The notes under the pieces: model-generated
What the model was told of the DNA's origin: nothing
The model's database searches: none
Seen by the model: only the letters and a program-made list of their open reading frames with translations
Part shown: positions 1 to 7,504 of the stretch, piece after piece
How the letters are laid out: each line of letters begins with the position of its first letter
Position numbering within the stretch: position 1 is the stretch's first letter
Source: Paracoccus sp. IB05
GTDB taxonomy: Bacteria; Pseudomonadota; Alphaproteobacteria; Rhodobacterales; Rhodobacteraceae
NCBI RefSeq assembly: GCF_016405985.1
Contig: NZ_JAEFCF010000002.1
Location: 124,001-188,000 of the forward strand
DNA length: 64,000 nucleotides
Reading direction: 5' to 3'
Program-made: the position numbers and the translations under genes

Positions 1-182
1 CAGCCGGGGGTCTCTCCATCATAGCGGAGCAGGAAATCTGCCGCCGAGGGGAATGTCTCGACCCGATAATCGCGCTTTTGCAGCGCACGGGCGAGCGAAT
101 TGCGGATCGCTTCGTCATCATCGACCAGAAAGACCGTCAGCCCGGCCACGGGGTCTTGCTGTGCAATCGACTGCTCTTTCAT
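1..182 (-). CDS. Response regulator, N-terminal receiver domain (partial, runs off window)
   Basis: About 60 codons are present, opening at an ATG whose first bases overlap the TGA of the upstream kinase gene (ATGA overlap), so the two are translationally coupled. The residues read FLVDDDEAIRNSLARAL, the usual beta1-acidic-pocket start of a CheY-like receiver domain. The phospho-acceptor Asp and the output domain lie outside the window, so NtrC-type (as DctD) and LuxR/FixJ-type outputs cannot be told apart. It is the cognate regulator of the adjoining histidine kinase by position. Confidence 0.85.
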   Translation of the reverse strand, partial: MKEQSIAQQDPVAGLTVFLVDDDEAIRNSLARALQKRDYRVETFPSAADFLLRYDGETPG

Positions 183-2551
183 ACCGCCTCCGCAGCTGTG
201 TTCAGCGTGAAACAGAATCTTGCCCCCCGCGCCCCCGGCTTTTCATGCCAGAGCGTGCCGCCATTGGCCTCGATGATCGACCGGCAGATCGAGAGACCAA
301 GGCCCATGCCTTCGGGTTTCGATGTGTCGAACTGGGTAAAAAGCGTGATGGAGTCGCTGACGCCAGGCCCGGTATCCTCGACCGTGACGAGCAGCATTTC
401 GCGGCTGTCCTGCAGCAAAGGCCGCACGGTCACGGTCACCTGGCGCGTGTTTTCGCTGTCAGAGGCAATGGCTTCGATGGCATTGCGCAAAAGATTGACC
501 AGCACCTGCGCCACCTGGATCCGGTTGCCCAGAACCGGCGGCAGCACGCCGAGATCCTCGACGATCCGCACGCCGGAATCGCTGGCCTCGGCATGGACGA
601 GGCGCAGCGTCTGACCCAGAAGTTCAGCGAAATCAAAGGGCGAAAGCGTTCCTTCGTCCTTGCGGATAAAGCCCCGCAGCGCGCGGATGATGTCTCCGGC
701 ACGCAGTGACTGGCTTTCGATTTCGGTCAGAAGCTCGCGCAGCTCGATGTCGGTCCATTTGCCCAGTTGCAATGCGAGCAAGGCGGTATCGGCATTTTGC
801 GAGATCGCGGTCAGCGGCTGGTTCAGCTCATGTGCGAGGCCGGCCGCCATCTGCCCCATCGTATTGCCGCGCGCCATATGTGAGAGGTCGCGGTTCAGCT
901 GCTCGATCTTGCCGGCGCGGGCCTTTTCTTCGGTGATGTCATCGACGGTCAGCACGCCATGCAGGGGCTTGCCCGCCTCATCGCGAATGATGATCGAATT
1001 CAGCTTGACCCAGATCAGCGAGCCATCGCGCCGGAACCAGCGCATTTCCTGGCTGGACTCGGCTCCGCCGGTCTCATTCAGCTGCGAGCCATCGCCGCAG
1101 GCATAGGCGGCAACATCGTCAGGATGCGCGACATCCGTCACCTTGCGTCCGATCACCGCCCCGGTCGATGGGGCACCGACCAGTTCGGCGAACTTCGCAT
1201 TGGCGCGGATGATCGAACCATCCACCGGCGAGATCTGCGCCATCGCACGGGTCGAAAGCTCGAAGGTCTGGCCATATTCGCGCTCTGCTTCGCGGCGGGC
1301 CACGATTTGCTGCATCAGGGTGGAATTGGCCTTTTCCAGCTCTTTATAGGTGCGCGGCGGCGGTTTTGTGGGGTCGACTTCACCCTGAGAAATCAAGGCA
1401 TTGCGAACTGCAAAGGCGCGAACAGGGCGGTAGATGTAATCGGCCAGCAAAAGCCCGACGATGCCGGTGGTCGCGGCAACCAGCACCGCGATCCAGATAT
1501 TCTGGGTCCGGTTGTCCTTAATCGAGGCCGTAAAATCGCTCTCGGGCGCATAGACGCCGATGGTCCAGGGCAGTTTGCCACTGATCGTCGGCATAACGGT
1601 CGAGACATAGGATTCACCTTCATAGGTGAATTGTGAGCGGGTGAGCTGGGCGATCTTCAACTCGCCGCTGCGTGCCAGCGGCGCAAAGGCGGCGCGCGCG
1701 ATGGGGTCGTCGATCTCGCTGATACTGGCGAAGCGCAACGAGCCATCCTCGGCAGTGATCCGCAACAGGTCCATATCCGGATGCGCGATAACATCTCCGT
1801 TCTTGTGTATAATCAGTGCTTTGCCAGAAACTCCGATCTGCAGCCGCGACAGGAAATCCGAGATGCGGCTGATCTCGATATCGACACCGACCACGCCCCA
1901 GATGGATCTGCGCGCACCGCTGGCCCCGCGTTTGCCATTGACCGGACGCAGCACCGGCGCTGCCAGGGTGATGCCCGGCTGTTGCGATGAGAAAAAGATA
2001 TAGGGGTCGGTCCAGACCGTGCCGAGACTGTTCTTTGCGAGGATAAACCAGGAGCGCAGGCGTGGGTCATAGGGATCGTCCGGGGTCAGCCGCCGCGCCA
2101 TGATCGAGAAGTCATCGCGGCGCCAGATCAGCTCGATCCGGCGGACGCCGTTTTCAATGGTGATCAGCTTGGTGCGGAAAGGCCCTGCCTCATCTGGCGT
2201 GCGTGAGACCATGACGAAATTGCCATCCTCGCCGCCGAAATAGAGACCGGCAAATTGCGGCGAGATCTGCAATTGCTGGAACAGGAGCTGTTCAAGCCGC
2301 GCATGGTCATCGCTGGCAACCACCTGGTTCTGCGCCAGCCGTGCCGCGAGTTCAGCGGCGCCCTGGGCGGGGTTCAGGAAGCCCTTGGAATGTTCGATCG
2401 CATTGGTGCCGACATCGCGCAACAGGTGGCGCGCATGGGCGATCAGCGCCTTTTCAGAGGTGAAATATGACGAGAACACCACCGCCAGAACAGCGATGAG
2501 CTGCAGGCCGGCAAGGCAGAGTGCCAGAAGGATCCGCAGCGAATACCGCAT
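179..2551 (-). CDS. Membrane sensor histidine kinase (dCache - PAS - HisKA - HATPase), DctB-like layout
   Basis: The protein is 790 aa from the ATG at 2551, chosen because GGAGG sits 6 nt upstream; an earlier in-frame ATG at 2620 has no such site. A transmembrane helix at about residues 5-30 and another at about 352-374 bracket a large periplasmic region resembling a double-Cache sensor. A PAS domain follows (about 430-540). The H-box AHELNQPLTAIS has its phospho-His near residue 574, then the N-box (LLRNAIEAI), and the ATP lid glycines (DTGPGV, GMGLGLSICRSI). This layout resembles DctB/TodS-type kinases that sense small organic ligands and autophosphorylate for the downstream regulator. The ligand cannot be inferred. 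The stop overlaps the response regulator start. Confidence 0.9.
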   Translation of the reverse strand: MRYSLRILLALCLAGLQLIAVLAVVFSSYFTSEKALIAHARHLLRDVGTNAIEHSKGFLNPAQGAAELAARLAQNQVVASDDHARLEQLLFQQLQISPQFAGLYFGGEDGNFVMVSRTPDEAGPFRTKLITIENGVRRIELIWRRDDFSIMARRLTPDDPYDPRLRSWFILAKNSLGTVWTDPYIFFSSQQPGITLAAPVLRPVNGKRGASGARRSIWGVVGVDIEISRISDFLSRLQIGVSGKALIIHKNGDVIAHPDMDLLRITAEDGSLRFASISEIDDPIARAAFAPLARSGELKIAQLTRSQFTYEGESYVSTVMPTISGKLPWTIGVYAPESDFTASIKDNRTQNIWIAVLVAATTGIVGLLLADYIYRPVRAFAVRNALISQGEVDPTKPPPRTYKELEKANSTLMQQIVARREAEREYGQTFELSTRAMAQISPVDGSIIRANAKFAELVGAPSTGAVIGRKVTDVAHPDDVAAYACGDGSQLNETGGAESSQEMRWFRRDGSLIWVKLNSIIIRDEAGKPLHGVLTVDDITEEKARAGKIEQLNRDLSHMARGNTMGQMAAGLAHELNQPLTAISQNADTALLALQLGKWTDIELRELLTEIESQSLRAGDIIRALRGFIRKDEGTLSPFDFAELLGQTLRLVHAEASDSGVRIVEDLGVLPPVLGNRIQVAQVLVNLLRNAIEAIASDSENTRQVTVTVRPLLQDSREMLLVTVEDTGPGVSDSITLFTQFDTSKPEGMGLGLSICRSIIEANGGTLWHEKPGARGARFCFTLNTAAEAV

Positions 2552-2993
2552 CACCGGCCTCCGCAGGCCAGGCGCGGGCTGACGCAACGGAAGGCTGTCC
2601 CGGCGGGGCGGGGACAGCATAGGGGTGACGCAATTCTCGGGCCTGATTGCAAAATTTCTGCCTGTTATTGCAAGCTTCCGGGGCTGAGCCGGATCCGGGG
2701 CAGGTTAAGGGCTATGGTCGGTGAATGCCAGTGGCCCCGTAAATGGATATAGGCAGTTCTGCCTAGGCAACCACGCGAATTTAACTTTTACCGGACCCGT
2801 GGAATAAGCCTGTATGCCGGATCCGTAGAGTTCCAGTTTCAGACCACCGGCGGTCTGGGCCTTGGGCGGTCGTTGTGCACGAACGTTGCCAATGCACTTA
2901 ACGAGTTGACGTGTCAGTCAGTAACCTGTCAGGCCGTCGGTTGGTGGTTGCCCGATATTGGCAATGTACCGGCGGACCAGTTGTCGGTGATCT

Positions 2994-3025
2994 CACCCCC
3001 GAAGTCCCCCTCGGCCTCGGGGGTG
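2994..3025 (+). terminator. Terminator-like hairpin with no obvious upstream gene
   Basis: CACCCCCGA (2994-3002) pairs exactly with TCGGGGGTG (3017-3025), and CTTTTATTT follows. No plus-strand protein gene precedes it, so it may end a small RNA starting in about 2700-2950, or simply insulate the repressor gene from readthrough. Confidence 0.5.
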
Positions 3026-3095
3026 CTTTTATTTGGGGTTCTTTTGTTTTCGGGTCACTTCGCGCAGCCTGACCGACGACCGCCTGGCTTGATTT

Positions 3096-3117
3096 TATCT
3101 GCGATTTTATGTAGATA
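3096..3117 (+). promoter_or_regulatory. Candidate operator: TATCT-N12-AGATA inverted repeat
   Basis: TATCT (3096-3100) and AGATA (3113-3117) are inverted in an AT-rich stretch that ends 8 bp before the repressor start codon. ArsR-family repressors usually autoregulate through an AT-rich dyad at this place. The arms are short, so this is only a candidate. Confidence 0.35.
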
Positions 3118-3124
3118 GGGCCGG

Positions 3125-3457
3125 ATGCATCCCCCGATGGACCTGAACCCCCAGACCATGCTCGCCGCCGCAGACCAGGCGGGCGCGCTTCTGAAGGCGC
3201 TTGGCAACCGGCACCGGCTTTTGATCCTCTGCCACCTGGTCGAGGGCGAGAAATCGGTCGGCCAGCTGGCCGGGTATCTGGGGCTCCGCGATTCGACTGT
3301 CTCGCAGCATCTGGCGCTTTTGCGGCGCGACAGGATCATTGTCGGCCGCCGCGATGGCCAGACGATCTGGTACAAGATCGCAAGCGCGCCGGCATTGCGG
3401 GTGATGTCGGCGCTTTATGAGAGCTTTTGCCGCGATAAACCGGATCAACCCGGCTGA
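3125..3457 (+). CDS. ArsR-family winged-helix repressor, SqrR/BigR-like dithiol sensor
   Basis: The protein is 110 aa (an alternative ATG lies 4 codons later). It has the ArsR fold: ALGNRHRLLILCHL helix, the recognition helix in DSTVSQHLALLRR, and a beta-wing in IIVGRRDGQTIWYKI. It carries only two cysteines, C36 in LILCHLVEGE and C102 in ESFCRD, 66 residues apart. That matches the spacing of the sensor cysteines of Rhodobacter capsulatus SqrR (C41/C107), and the flanking sequences also resemble SqrR/BigR. In that family, sulfide-derived persulfide bridges the pair and releases DNA. No sulfide:quinone reductase or persulfide dioxygenase gene is adjacent, so its regulon must lie elsewhere or be itself. 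Family call is sure; the persulfide assignment rests on the cysteine pattern. Confidence 0.85.
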   Translation: MHPPMDLNPQTMLAAADQAGALLKALGNRHRLLILCHLVEGEKSVGQLAGYLGLRDSTVSQHLALLRRDRIIVGRRDGQTIWYKIASAPALRVMSALYESFCRDKPDQPG

Positions 3458-3498
3458 AATTGCGCGTCCGGATTGCGGACGCGCCAGGCTGTGGCGGA

Positions 3499-4008
3499 TC
3501 AATCGCGCAGCATATAGCCGAAATCCCGCAGGCAGGCTGCGGAAAACAGCCGGTCGCGCTGCCCGAAAACGCGGGCCGCAGTGCCGCAGTCCCGCGGCAG
3601 CTTTTCGCGCAGCCCCTGATTTCGCAGGCAGTTTTCGGAATAGCCGCTGTACCCGCGGCGCCCGTCGATCTGCAGCGCGCAGACCCCGGGCAGGCGCAGG
3701 CGATGCGGTTTGTCCCAGCCGGGGCGCATGCCGCGTTTGCTGTCCACGTTCAGCACCTCCGGCAGAATGCCCGGACGGGCCGGCTCGCTCAGCTGATCGG
3801 GATAGCGCTGCCAGGCGGCTTCTGCCTTCGCGCCGACCGGCATGAACATCGACACCGCAAAAGCAAAGCCAATCAGACCTGCGGTGAGGCCGGGGCGTGC
3901 TGTTTTCCGCGGCTTGCCCGTCGCGCGGGCCTGGCCGAAATCGAAATCAGCGGGATGCGACTGGTTGCTTTGCCGGGCCGGAGCCGCTTCTGTCCTGTGA
4001 TGCTGCAT
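3499..4008 (-). CDS. Hypothetical protein with one transmembrane segment and Cys-rich C-terminus
   Basis: 169 aa from the ATG at 4008, which has a strong AAGGAGGC ribosome-binding site 4-5 nt upstream. A polar N-terminus is followed by one hydrophobic segment (about 46-64, GLIGFAFAVSMFMPVGAKA) that could be a membrane anchor or late signal peptide. The C-terminal part contains four cysteines (in GVCALQ, SENCLRN, PRDCGTA, SAACLRD), suggesting disulfides in a periplasmic domain. I do not recognise the family. A competing open frame exists on the other strand (3460-4062), but it lacks a ribosome-binding site. It is divergent from the small exported protein gene at 4312. Confidence 0.55.
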   Translation of the reverse strand: MQHHRTEAAPARQSNQSHPADFDFGQARATGKPRKTARPGLTAGLIGFAFAVSMFMPVGAKAEAAWQRYPDQLSEPARPGILPEVLNVDSKRGMRPGWDKPHRLRLPGVCALQIDGRRGYSGYSENCLRNQGLREKLPRDCGTAARVFGQRDRLFSAACLRDFGYMLRD

Positions 4009-4183
4009 GAATGCCTCCTTGGGTCTTGTTGCGCCACTGTCCGTCGCTGCCGGCGACCTTGACCCCGATCTGAGTTCGGGAGGGCCGTCAGCGTCCTGCA
4101 GCGGATGACCCGACCTGGCTCGCAGCGGCCAGGTCGCGCAATAACGGCGCATGGCCAGGCCATAACAGCCGCATCTGATGCGC

Positions 4184-4200
4184 GTGATATGGGATATCAC
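4184..4200. promoter_or_regulatory. Inverted repeat GTGATAT-GGG-ATATCAC in a divergent intergenic region
   Basis: Perfect 7-bp arms separated by 3 bp, located between the divergent genes at 4008(-) and 4312(+). The rest of the 300-bp gap shows no ORF. This is a plausible operator for a dimeric regulator, for example the winged-helix protein encoded just downstream, but no binding evidence exists in the sequence. Confidence 0.35.
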
Positions 4201-4311
4201 CGCCCTGAGACCTTGCTCGTTATTGAATATCCAGGCGGATTTCCGCAGATTGAGCGGAGAAATATAACGCCCCGTTAAGGGACGGGCAGTATTCCGACGA
4301 TGGAGCCGGAG

Positions 4312-4596
4312 ATGATCAGAACCATGCTTGCTGCCATATTGGCGCTGGCCCTTGCCGGGCCTGCGGCGGCTGATTGCTACGCAGATTACAAGGCCAAGAA
4401 AGATGACCCCTTGCAGCTCCACTATGGGGTGGCGCAGGTTTCCGATGGCAATTGCTCTCCGGGCAAGGCCGGAGCCGAGCTGAAACCCCGTCTTGCCGCC
4501 GGCGGCTGGACTTTGCTGAATGTCCTGTCCACTTTCGGGCCGGAGGGGCTGGATGAGAGGAAAGCGAATGCCGGGGCCTGGTTCCTTCGTTACTGA
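4312..4596 (+). CDS. Small exported protein of unknown function
   Basis: 94 aa from the ATG at 4312, which has GGAG 6 nt upstream; the in-frame ATG at 4300 has no site of its own. A clear Sec signal peptide (MIRTMLAAILALALAGPAAA) would be cleaved before DCYADY. The mature protein is about 75 aa with two cysteines (DCYADY, DGNCSPG) that could form one disulfide. The C-terminus overlaps the start of the membrane regulator gene by 29 nt, so the pair is co-translated. Family not recognised. Confidence 0.7.
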   Translation: MIRTMLAAILALALAGPAAADCYADYKAKKDDPLQLHYGVAQVSDGNCSPGKAGAELKPRLAAGGWTLLNVLSTFGPEGLDERKANAGAWFLRY

Positions 4597-5272
4597 CAGC
4601 CTGAAACAGGGCAACCGGGTTGTGACCTTCGGAATCGCCGGGATCGTGCTGATCCTGTTCGCGGCTGCCTTGCTTTTGTTCCTGAACCTGCCCGACGCCA
4701 ACGCGTTCAATGCAAGGGTTGAGCGGATCTTTATCGAGAATGACGATCTGCGCAGCGGGGCCGAGATCCGGCTTCTTGAGATTCTGGCAGGGTCCGGAAC
4801 CACCTTTTCCGAGGTTCTGACCAGCTATCGGATGGTGATTTTCGTGCTGCTGGTCTTTTCGTCTGCACTTCTGGTCGCGGCGCTGGTTTTCCTTGTGATG
4901 ATCATCGTGCTGAACAAGAAGATCGGTGCGATCCAGCGGTCAGGCATCCAGGTCTCGTCGCTGATGATCTCGCGCGAGGCGAGGGCGGTCTATATCAACG
5001 ATCTGGAATTCACCCTGACCGAGGCCGCGCTGGAGACGCTCTCTGTGCTGGCCGAGGCGCGGATGGATGATGAGGTGCTGACCGGGGTGCAGATCGAAGC
5101 GGTGATCTCGGGCCGGTCCGAGGCGGATTGCGAAGAGGCGGCAGGGGCCACGCGGGTCAAACGGCTCCGCGACGCGCTTGGCAATCAACTGGTGAGCGAG
5201 CTTCTGGTGAAGACCATTGCCCGGCGCGGTTATGTTTTGGCCGTTGGAAAGGAAACGATCCGTATGATCTGA
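4568..5272 (+). CDS. Membrane-anchored winged-helix (OmpR/PhoB-type) regulator, inverted topology
   Basis: 234 aa from the ATG at 4568 (purine-rich AGAGGAAAG upstream). Two transmembrane helices (about 17-40 and 91-118) flank a short extracytoplasmic loop of roughly 50 residues. The cytoplasmic C-terminal part (about 145-234) looks like a winged helix: a LEFTLTEAALETLSVL start, a GVQIEAVISG helix, an ATRVKRLRDAL recognition-helix-like segment and the RRGYVLAV end that resembles the wing of OmpR-family effector domains (RGxGY). Membrane-bound one-component regulators such as ToxR/CadC place the DNA-binding domain at the N-terminus. Here the order is reversed. The gene overlaps the small exported protein, which could be its sensed or partner protein (inference). 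Confidence 0.65.
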   Translation: MPGPGSFVTDSLKQGNRVVTFGIAGIVLILFAAALLLFLNLPDANAFNARVERIFIENDDLRSGAEIRLLEILAGSGTTFSEVLTSYRMVIFVLLVFSSALLVAALVFLVMIIVLNKKIGAIQRSGIQVSSLMISREARAVYINDLEFTLTEAALETLSVLAEARMDDEVLTGVQIEAVISGRSEADCEEAAGATRVKRLRDALGNQLVSELLVKTIARRGYVLAVGKETIRMI

Positions 5273-5354
5273 CCCGGGATTGTTGCCGTTTCCCGAGAGT
5301 TGGACCCAACAAATCACCTTGACGCCTTCTGGTTGTCTCAATCGGGCAGCAATC

Positions 5355-5399
5355 AGGAGGCGAACTATGTCAAAAGATACTGAAAATTGCCCGGAATGA
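5355..5399 (+). CDS. 10-codon ORF with consensus ribosome-binding site, coupled to the esterase gene
   Basis: AGGAGG (5355-5360) lies 6 nt before ATG (5367); the frame MSKDTENCPE ends at TGA 5397-5399. The esterase ATG (5396-5398) overlaps that stop as ATGA. The esterase start has no good ribosome-binding site of its own, so translation probably enters through the short ORF and re-initiates. Whether the decapeptide has a function is unknown. Confidence 0.5.
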   Translation, partial: RRRTMSKDTENCPE

Positions 5400-6223
5400 A
5401 ACGCTACCTGAACACGCTCCTCTCTTTCGTTTTTTTCACGCTTTTGGGCGGTGCGTTTCTGCTTGCCGCGCCGCGCTTCATCCCGGACTGGCAGCCAGCC
5501 ACGGGACTGTCTCCGGTTCCTGGCCCCTCGGGCGGGGCGGATTTCACCGAAACCGTCAACGCGACGCTTGCCGCGCCACGCCAGAGCGCGGCGCCGGCCA
5601 TCCCCGGCCCGGGCGTCAGCGCGCATATCCTCGAGGTGAATGGCGTAAGCCGGACATGGTACGGCTATGACGGGGCGAAATCCGGCCAGACCGCGCCTGT
5701 CGTGATCCTGTTCCACGGCTCGGGCCGCAACGGGCGCGATATGCTGGCGCCCTGGCAGGCGATTGCAAAGCGCGAAGGCCTGATGCTGATCGCACTGGAT
5801 GCCGCCGACAGCCAGGCCTGGTCGGCCAGCCGCGATGGTGTCGAATTCCTTGAGGCGGTTCTGGCCGATGCCGCCGATCTCTATGCGATTGATCGCAGCC
5901 GGATTTATCTTTTCGGACATTCGGCGGGTGCCAATATGGCGCTTGCGCTTTCCGTCCGGCCGCCTTCGGGTGTGCGGGCGGTCGTGGCGCATGCAGGGTC
6001 ACTTTTCGCGACCAGTCTGCCGGAGAATCCGGTGCCGGTCCGGATCTATGTCGGCGACCAGGATCGCCTGTTTCCGCTTGCCGAGGTGCGGCGTTCGGCG
6101 CAGCTTCTGGCCTCTGCCGGGCATCCGACCGACCTGGTGGTGATCCCCGGTCACGATCACTGGTTCTACGACGCGGCGCCCGCCATTGCCGCCGATGCCT
6201 GGGCCTGGTTCGCGGCAAAGTGA
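5396..6223 (+). CDS. Exported alpha/beta hydrolase (PHB-depolymerase/feruloyl-esterase-like)
   Basis: 275 aa from the ATG at 5396. An N-terminal hydrophobic segment (about 5-27) is a signal peptide or anchor. The alpha/beta hydrolase domain follows: oxyanion-hole motif LFHGSGRNG, nucleophile elbow GHSAGA, the acid Asp probably in GDQDRLFP, and the His in GHDHWF. These match the LpqC/esterase-PHB group that hydrolyses esters in the periplasm. The substrate is unknown. A hairpin TGACAG-CTTT-CTGTCA begins at the stop codon. Confidence 0.75.
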   Translation: MKRYLNTLLSFVFFTLLGGAFLLAAPRFIPDWQPATGLSPVPGPSGGADFTETVNATLAAPRQSAAPAIPGPGVSAHILEVNGVSRTWYGYDGAKSGQTAPVVILFHGSGRNGRDMLAPWQAIAKREGLMLIALDAADSQAWSASRDGVEFLEAVLADAADLYAIDRSRIYLFGHSAGANMALALSVRPPSGVRAVVAHAGSLFATSLPENPVPVRIYVGDQDRLFPLAEVRRSAQLLASAGHPTDLVVIPGHDHWFYDAAPAIAADAWAWFAAK

Positions 6224-6359
6224 CAGCTTTCTGTCATCCCGCCGTCATGGCCGGCGGGCTAAGCAGCACCGATGATGCTTGCATCAGAGGGCCTGCGGCC
6301 CTACATGGCCGTTCTGGCCGTGTGGCCGTTGGTTCTCTGCTGCAACCCGGGGGGATTCG

Positions 6360-7454
6360 ATGATCCAGACGCCCTATTACCTGATCGATTGTGCCGCGCT
6401 GGCGCGGAATATGGCGATCATGGATGAGATTCGCAGCCTTTCGGGCGCGAAATGCCTGCTGGCGCTGAAATGTTTTGCGACCTGGCCGGTGTTTGACCAG
6501 ATGGCGCGCCATATGGATGGCACGACCTCTTCCTCGCTTTACGAGCTGCGCCTGGGGCGTGAGAAGTTCGGCAAAGAAACCCATGCCTATTCCGTGGGTT
6601 GGGCCGATCACGAGATTGAAGAGGCGGTTGGTTACGCCGACAAGATCATCTTCAACTCGATCAGCCAGATGGAGCGGTTCGACAATCAATCGGCCCAGAT
6701 CCAGCGTGGATTGCGGCTGAATCCACGGTTTTCGACGAGCGGCTTTGATCTTGCGGACCCCGCGCGGCCGTTTTCGCGGCTGGGCGAATGGGACCCGGCG
6801 AAGATCGAGCGGGTGATGGACCGGATTTCCGGCTTCATGATCCATTACAATTGCGAGAATCGCGATTTTGATCTGTTTGACCGCCAGCTCTCGCGGATCG
6901 AAGAAGAATTCGGCCCGCTTTTGCGTCGTCTGAACTGGATCAGCCTGGGTGGCGGTATTCATTTCACCGGCGAACGTTACCCGCTGAAAGCCCTGGCCGA
7001 GCGGCTTCGGGTCTTTCAGGACCGGTTCGGGGTCCAGGTGTTTCTTGAGCCGGGCGAAGCCTCGATCACCAACACGACCACGCTGGAAGTGACGGTGCTC
7101 GACGTGCTGAACAATGGCAAGGATCTCGCCATCGTGGATTCCTCGGTCGAGGCGCATATGCTTGACCTCTTGATCTACCGCGAAAGCGCCCGGATGGACG
7201 ATACCGGGCCGCATCGCTTCATGGTTTGCGGCAAGAGCTGTCTCGCTGGCGATATTTATGGCGAGTATGGGTTCAAAGCGCCTTTGCAGATCGGCGACCG
7301 GATCTCGATCCCGGATGCCGCAGGCTATACCATGGTCAAGAAGAACTGGTTCAACGGCGTGAAAATGCCGTCCATCGTGGTGAAAGAGCTGGATGGCTCG
7401 CTCACCGTCGCACGCGAATTCGGCTATGCCGATTACCGGGACAGTCTCGGCTGA
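6360..7454 (+). CDS. nspC: Carboxynorspermidine/carboxyspermidine decarboxylase
   Basis: 364 aa from the ATG at 6360 (GGGGGGA upstream), a usual length for NspC. It is a fold-III PLP decarboxylase: the PLP lysine is K37 in LLALKCFA, the phosphate-binding glycine loop is SLGGGIHF, and EPGEAS and the FMVCGKSCLAGD active-site Cys region follow. It removes CO2 from carboxyspermidine or carboxynorspermidine to give the triamine. The next gene makes its substrate, so the two form the S-adenosylmethionine-independent polyamine route. Which polyamine is made depends on the diamine supplied and cannot be read here. Confidence 0.9.
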   Translation: MIQTPYYLIDCAALARNMAIMDEIRSLSGAKCLLALKCFATWPVFDQMARHMDGTTSSSLYELRLGREKFGKETHAYSVGWADHEIEEAVGYADKIIFNSISQMERFDNQSAQIQRGLRLNPRFSTSGFDLADPARPFSRLGEWDPAKIERVMDRISGFMIHYNCENRDFDLFDRQLSRIEEEFGPLLRRLNWISLGGGIHFTGERYPLKALAERLRVFQDRFGVQVFLEPGEASITNTTTLEVTVLDVLNNGKDLAIVDSSVEAHMLDLLIYRESARMDDTGPHRFMVCGKSCLAGDIYGEYGFKAPLQIGDRISIPDAAGYTMVKKNWFNGVKMPSIVVKELDGSLTVAREFGYADYRDSLG

Positions 7455-7504
7455 GGCCCAGACAGTCCCCCCTTCCCCAGCACTCAAGAGGAGGCGGTTT
7501 CCCC

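Larger units (their letters stand above)
2552..3124. other. Intergenic region between kinase and ArsR repressor
   Basis: The 570 bp between the divergent kinase and repressor genes contain no ORF I would defend. The kinase promoter presumably lies in the left part. The right part holds a terminator-like hairpin (2994-3025) on the plus strand without an upstream protein gene, and an inverted repeat next to the repressor start. An 81-codon open frame at 2873-3118 lacks coding character and runs through the hairpin. Confidence 0.5.

Noticed and set aside
3460-4062. Plus-strand open frame of 200 codons opposite the hypothetical membrane protein
   Set aside because: It has no ribosome-binding site and an Ala/Arg-rich composition typical of antisense frames, while the minus-strand frame has AAGGAGGC and a membrane segment.
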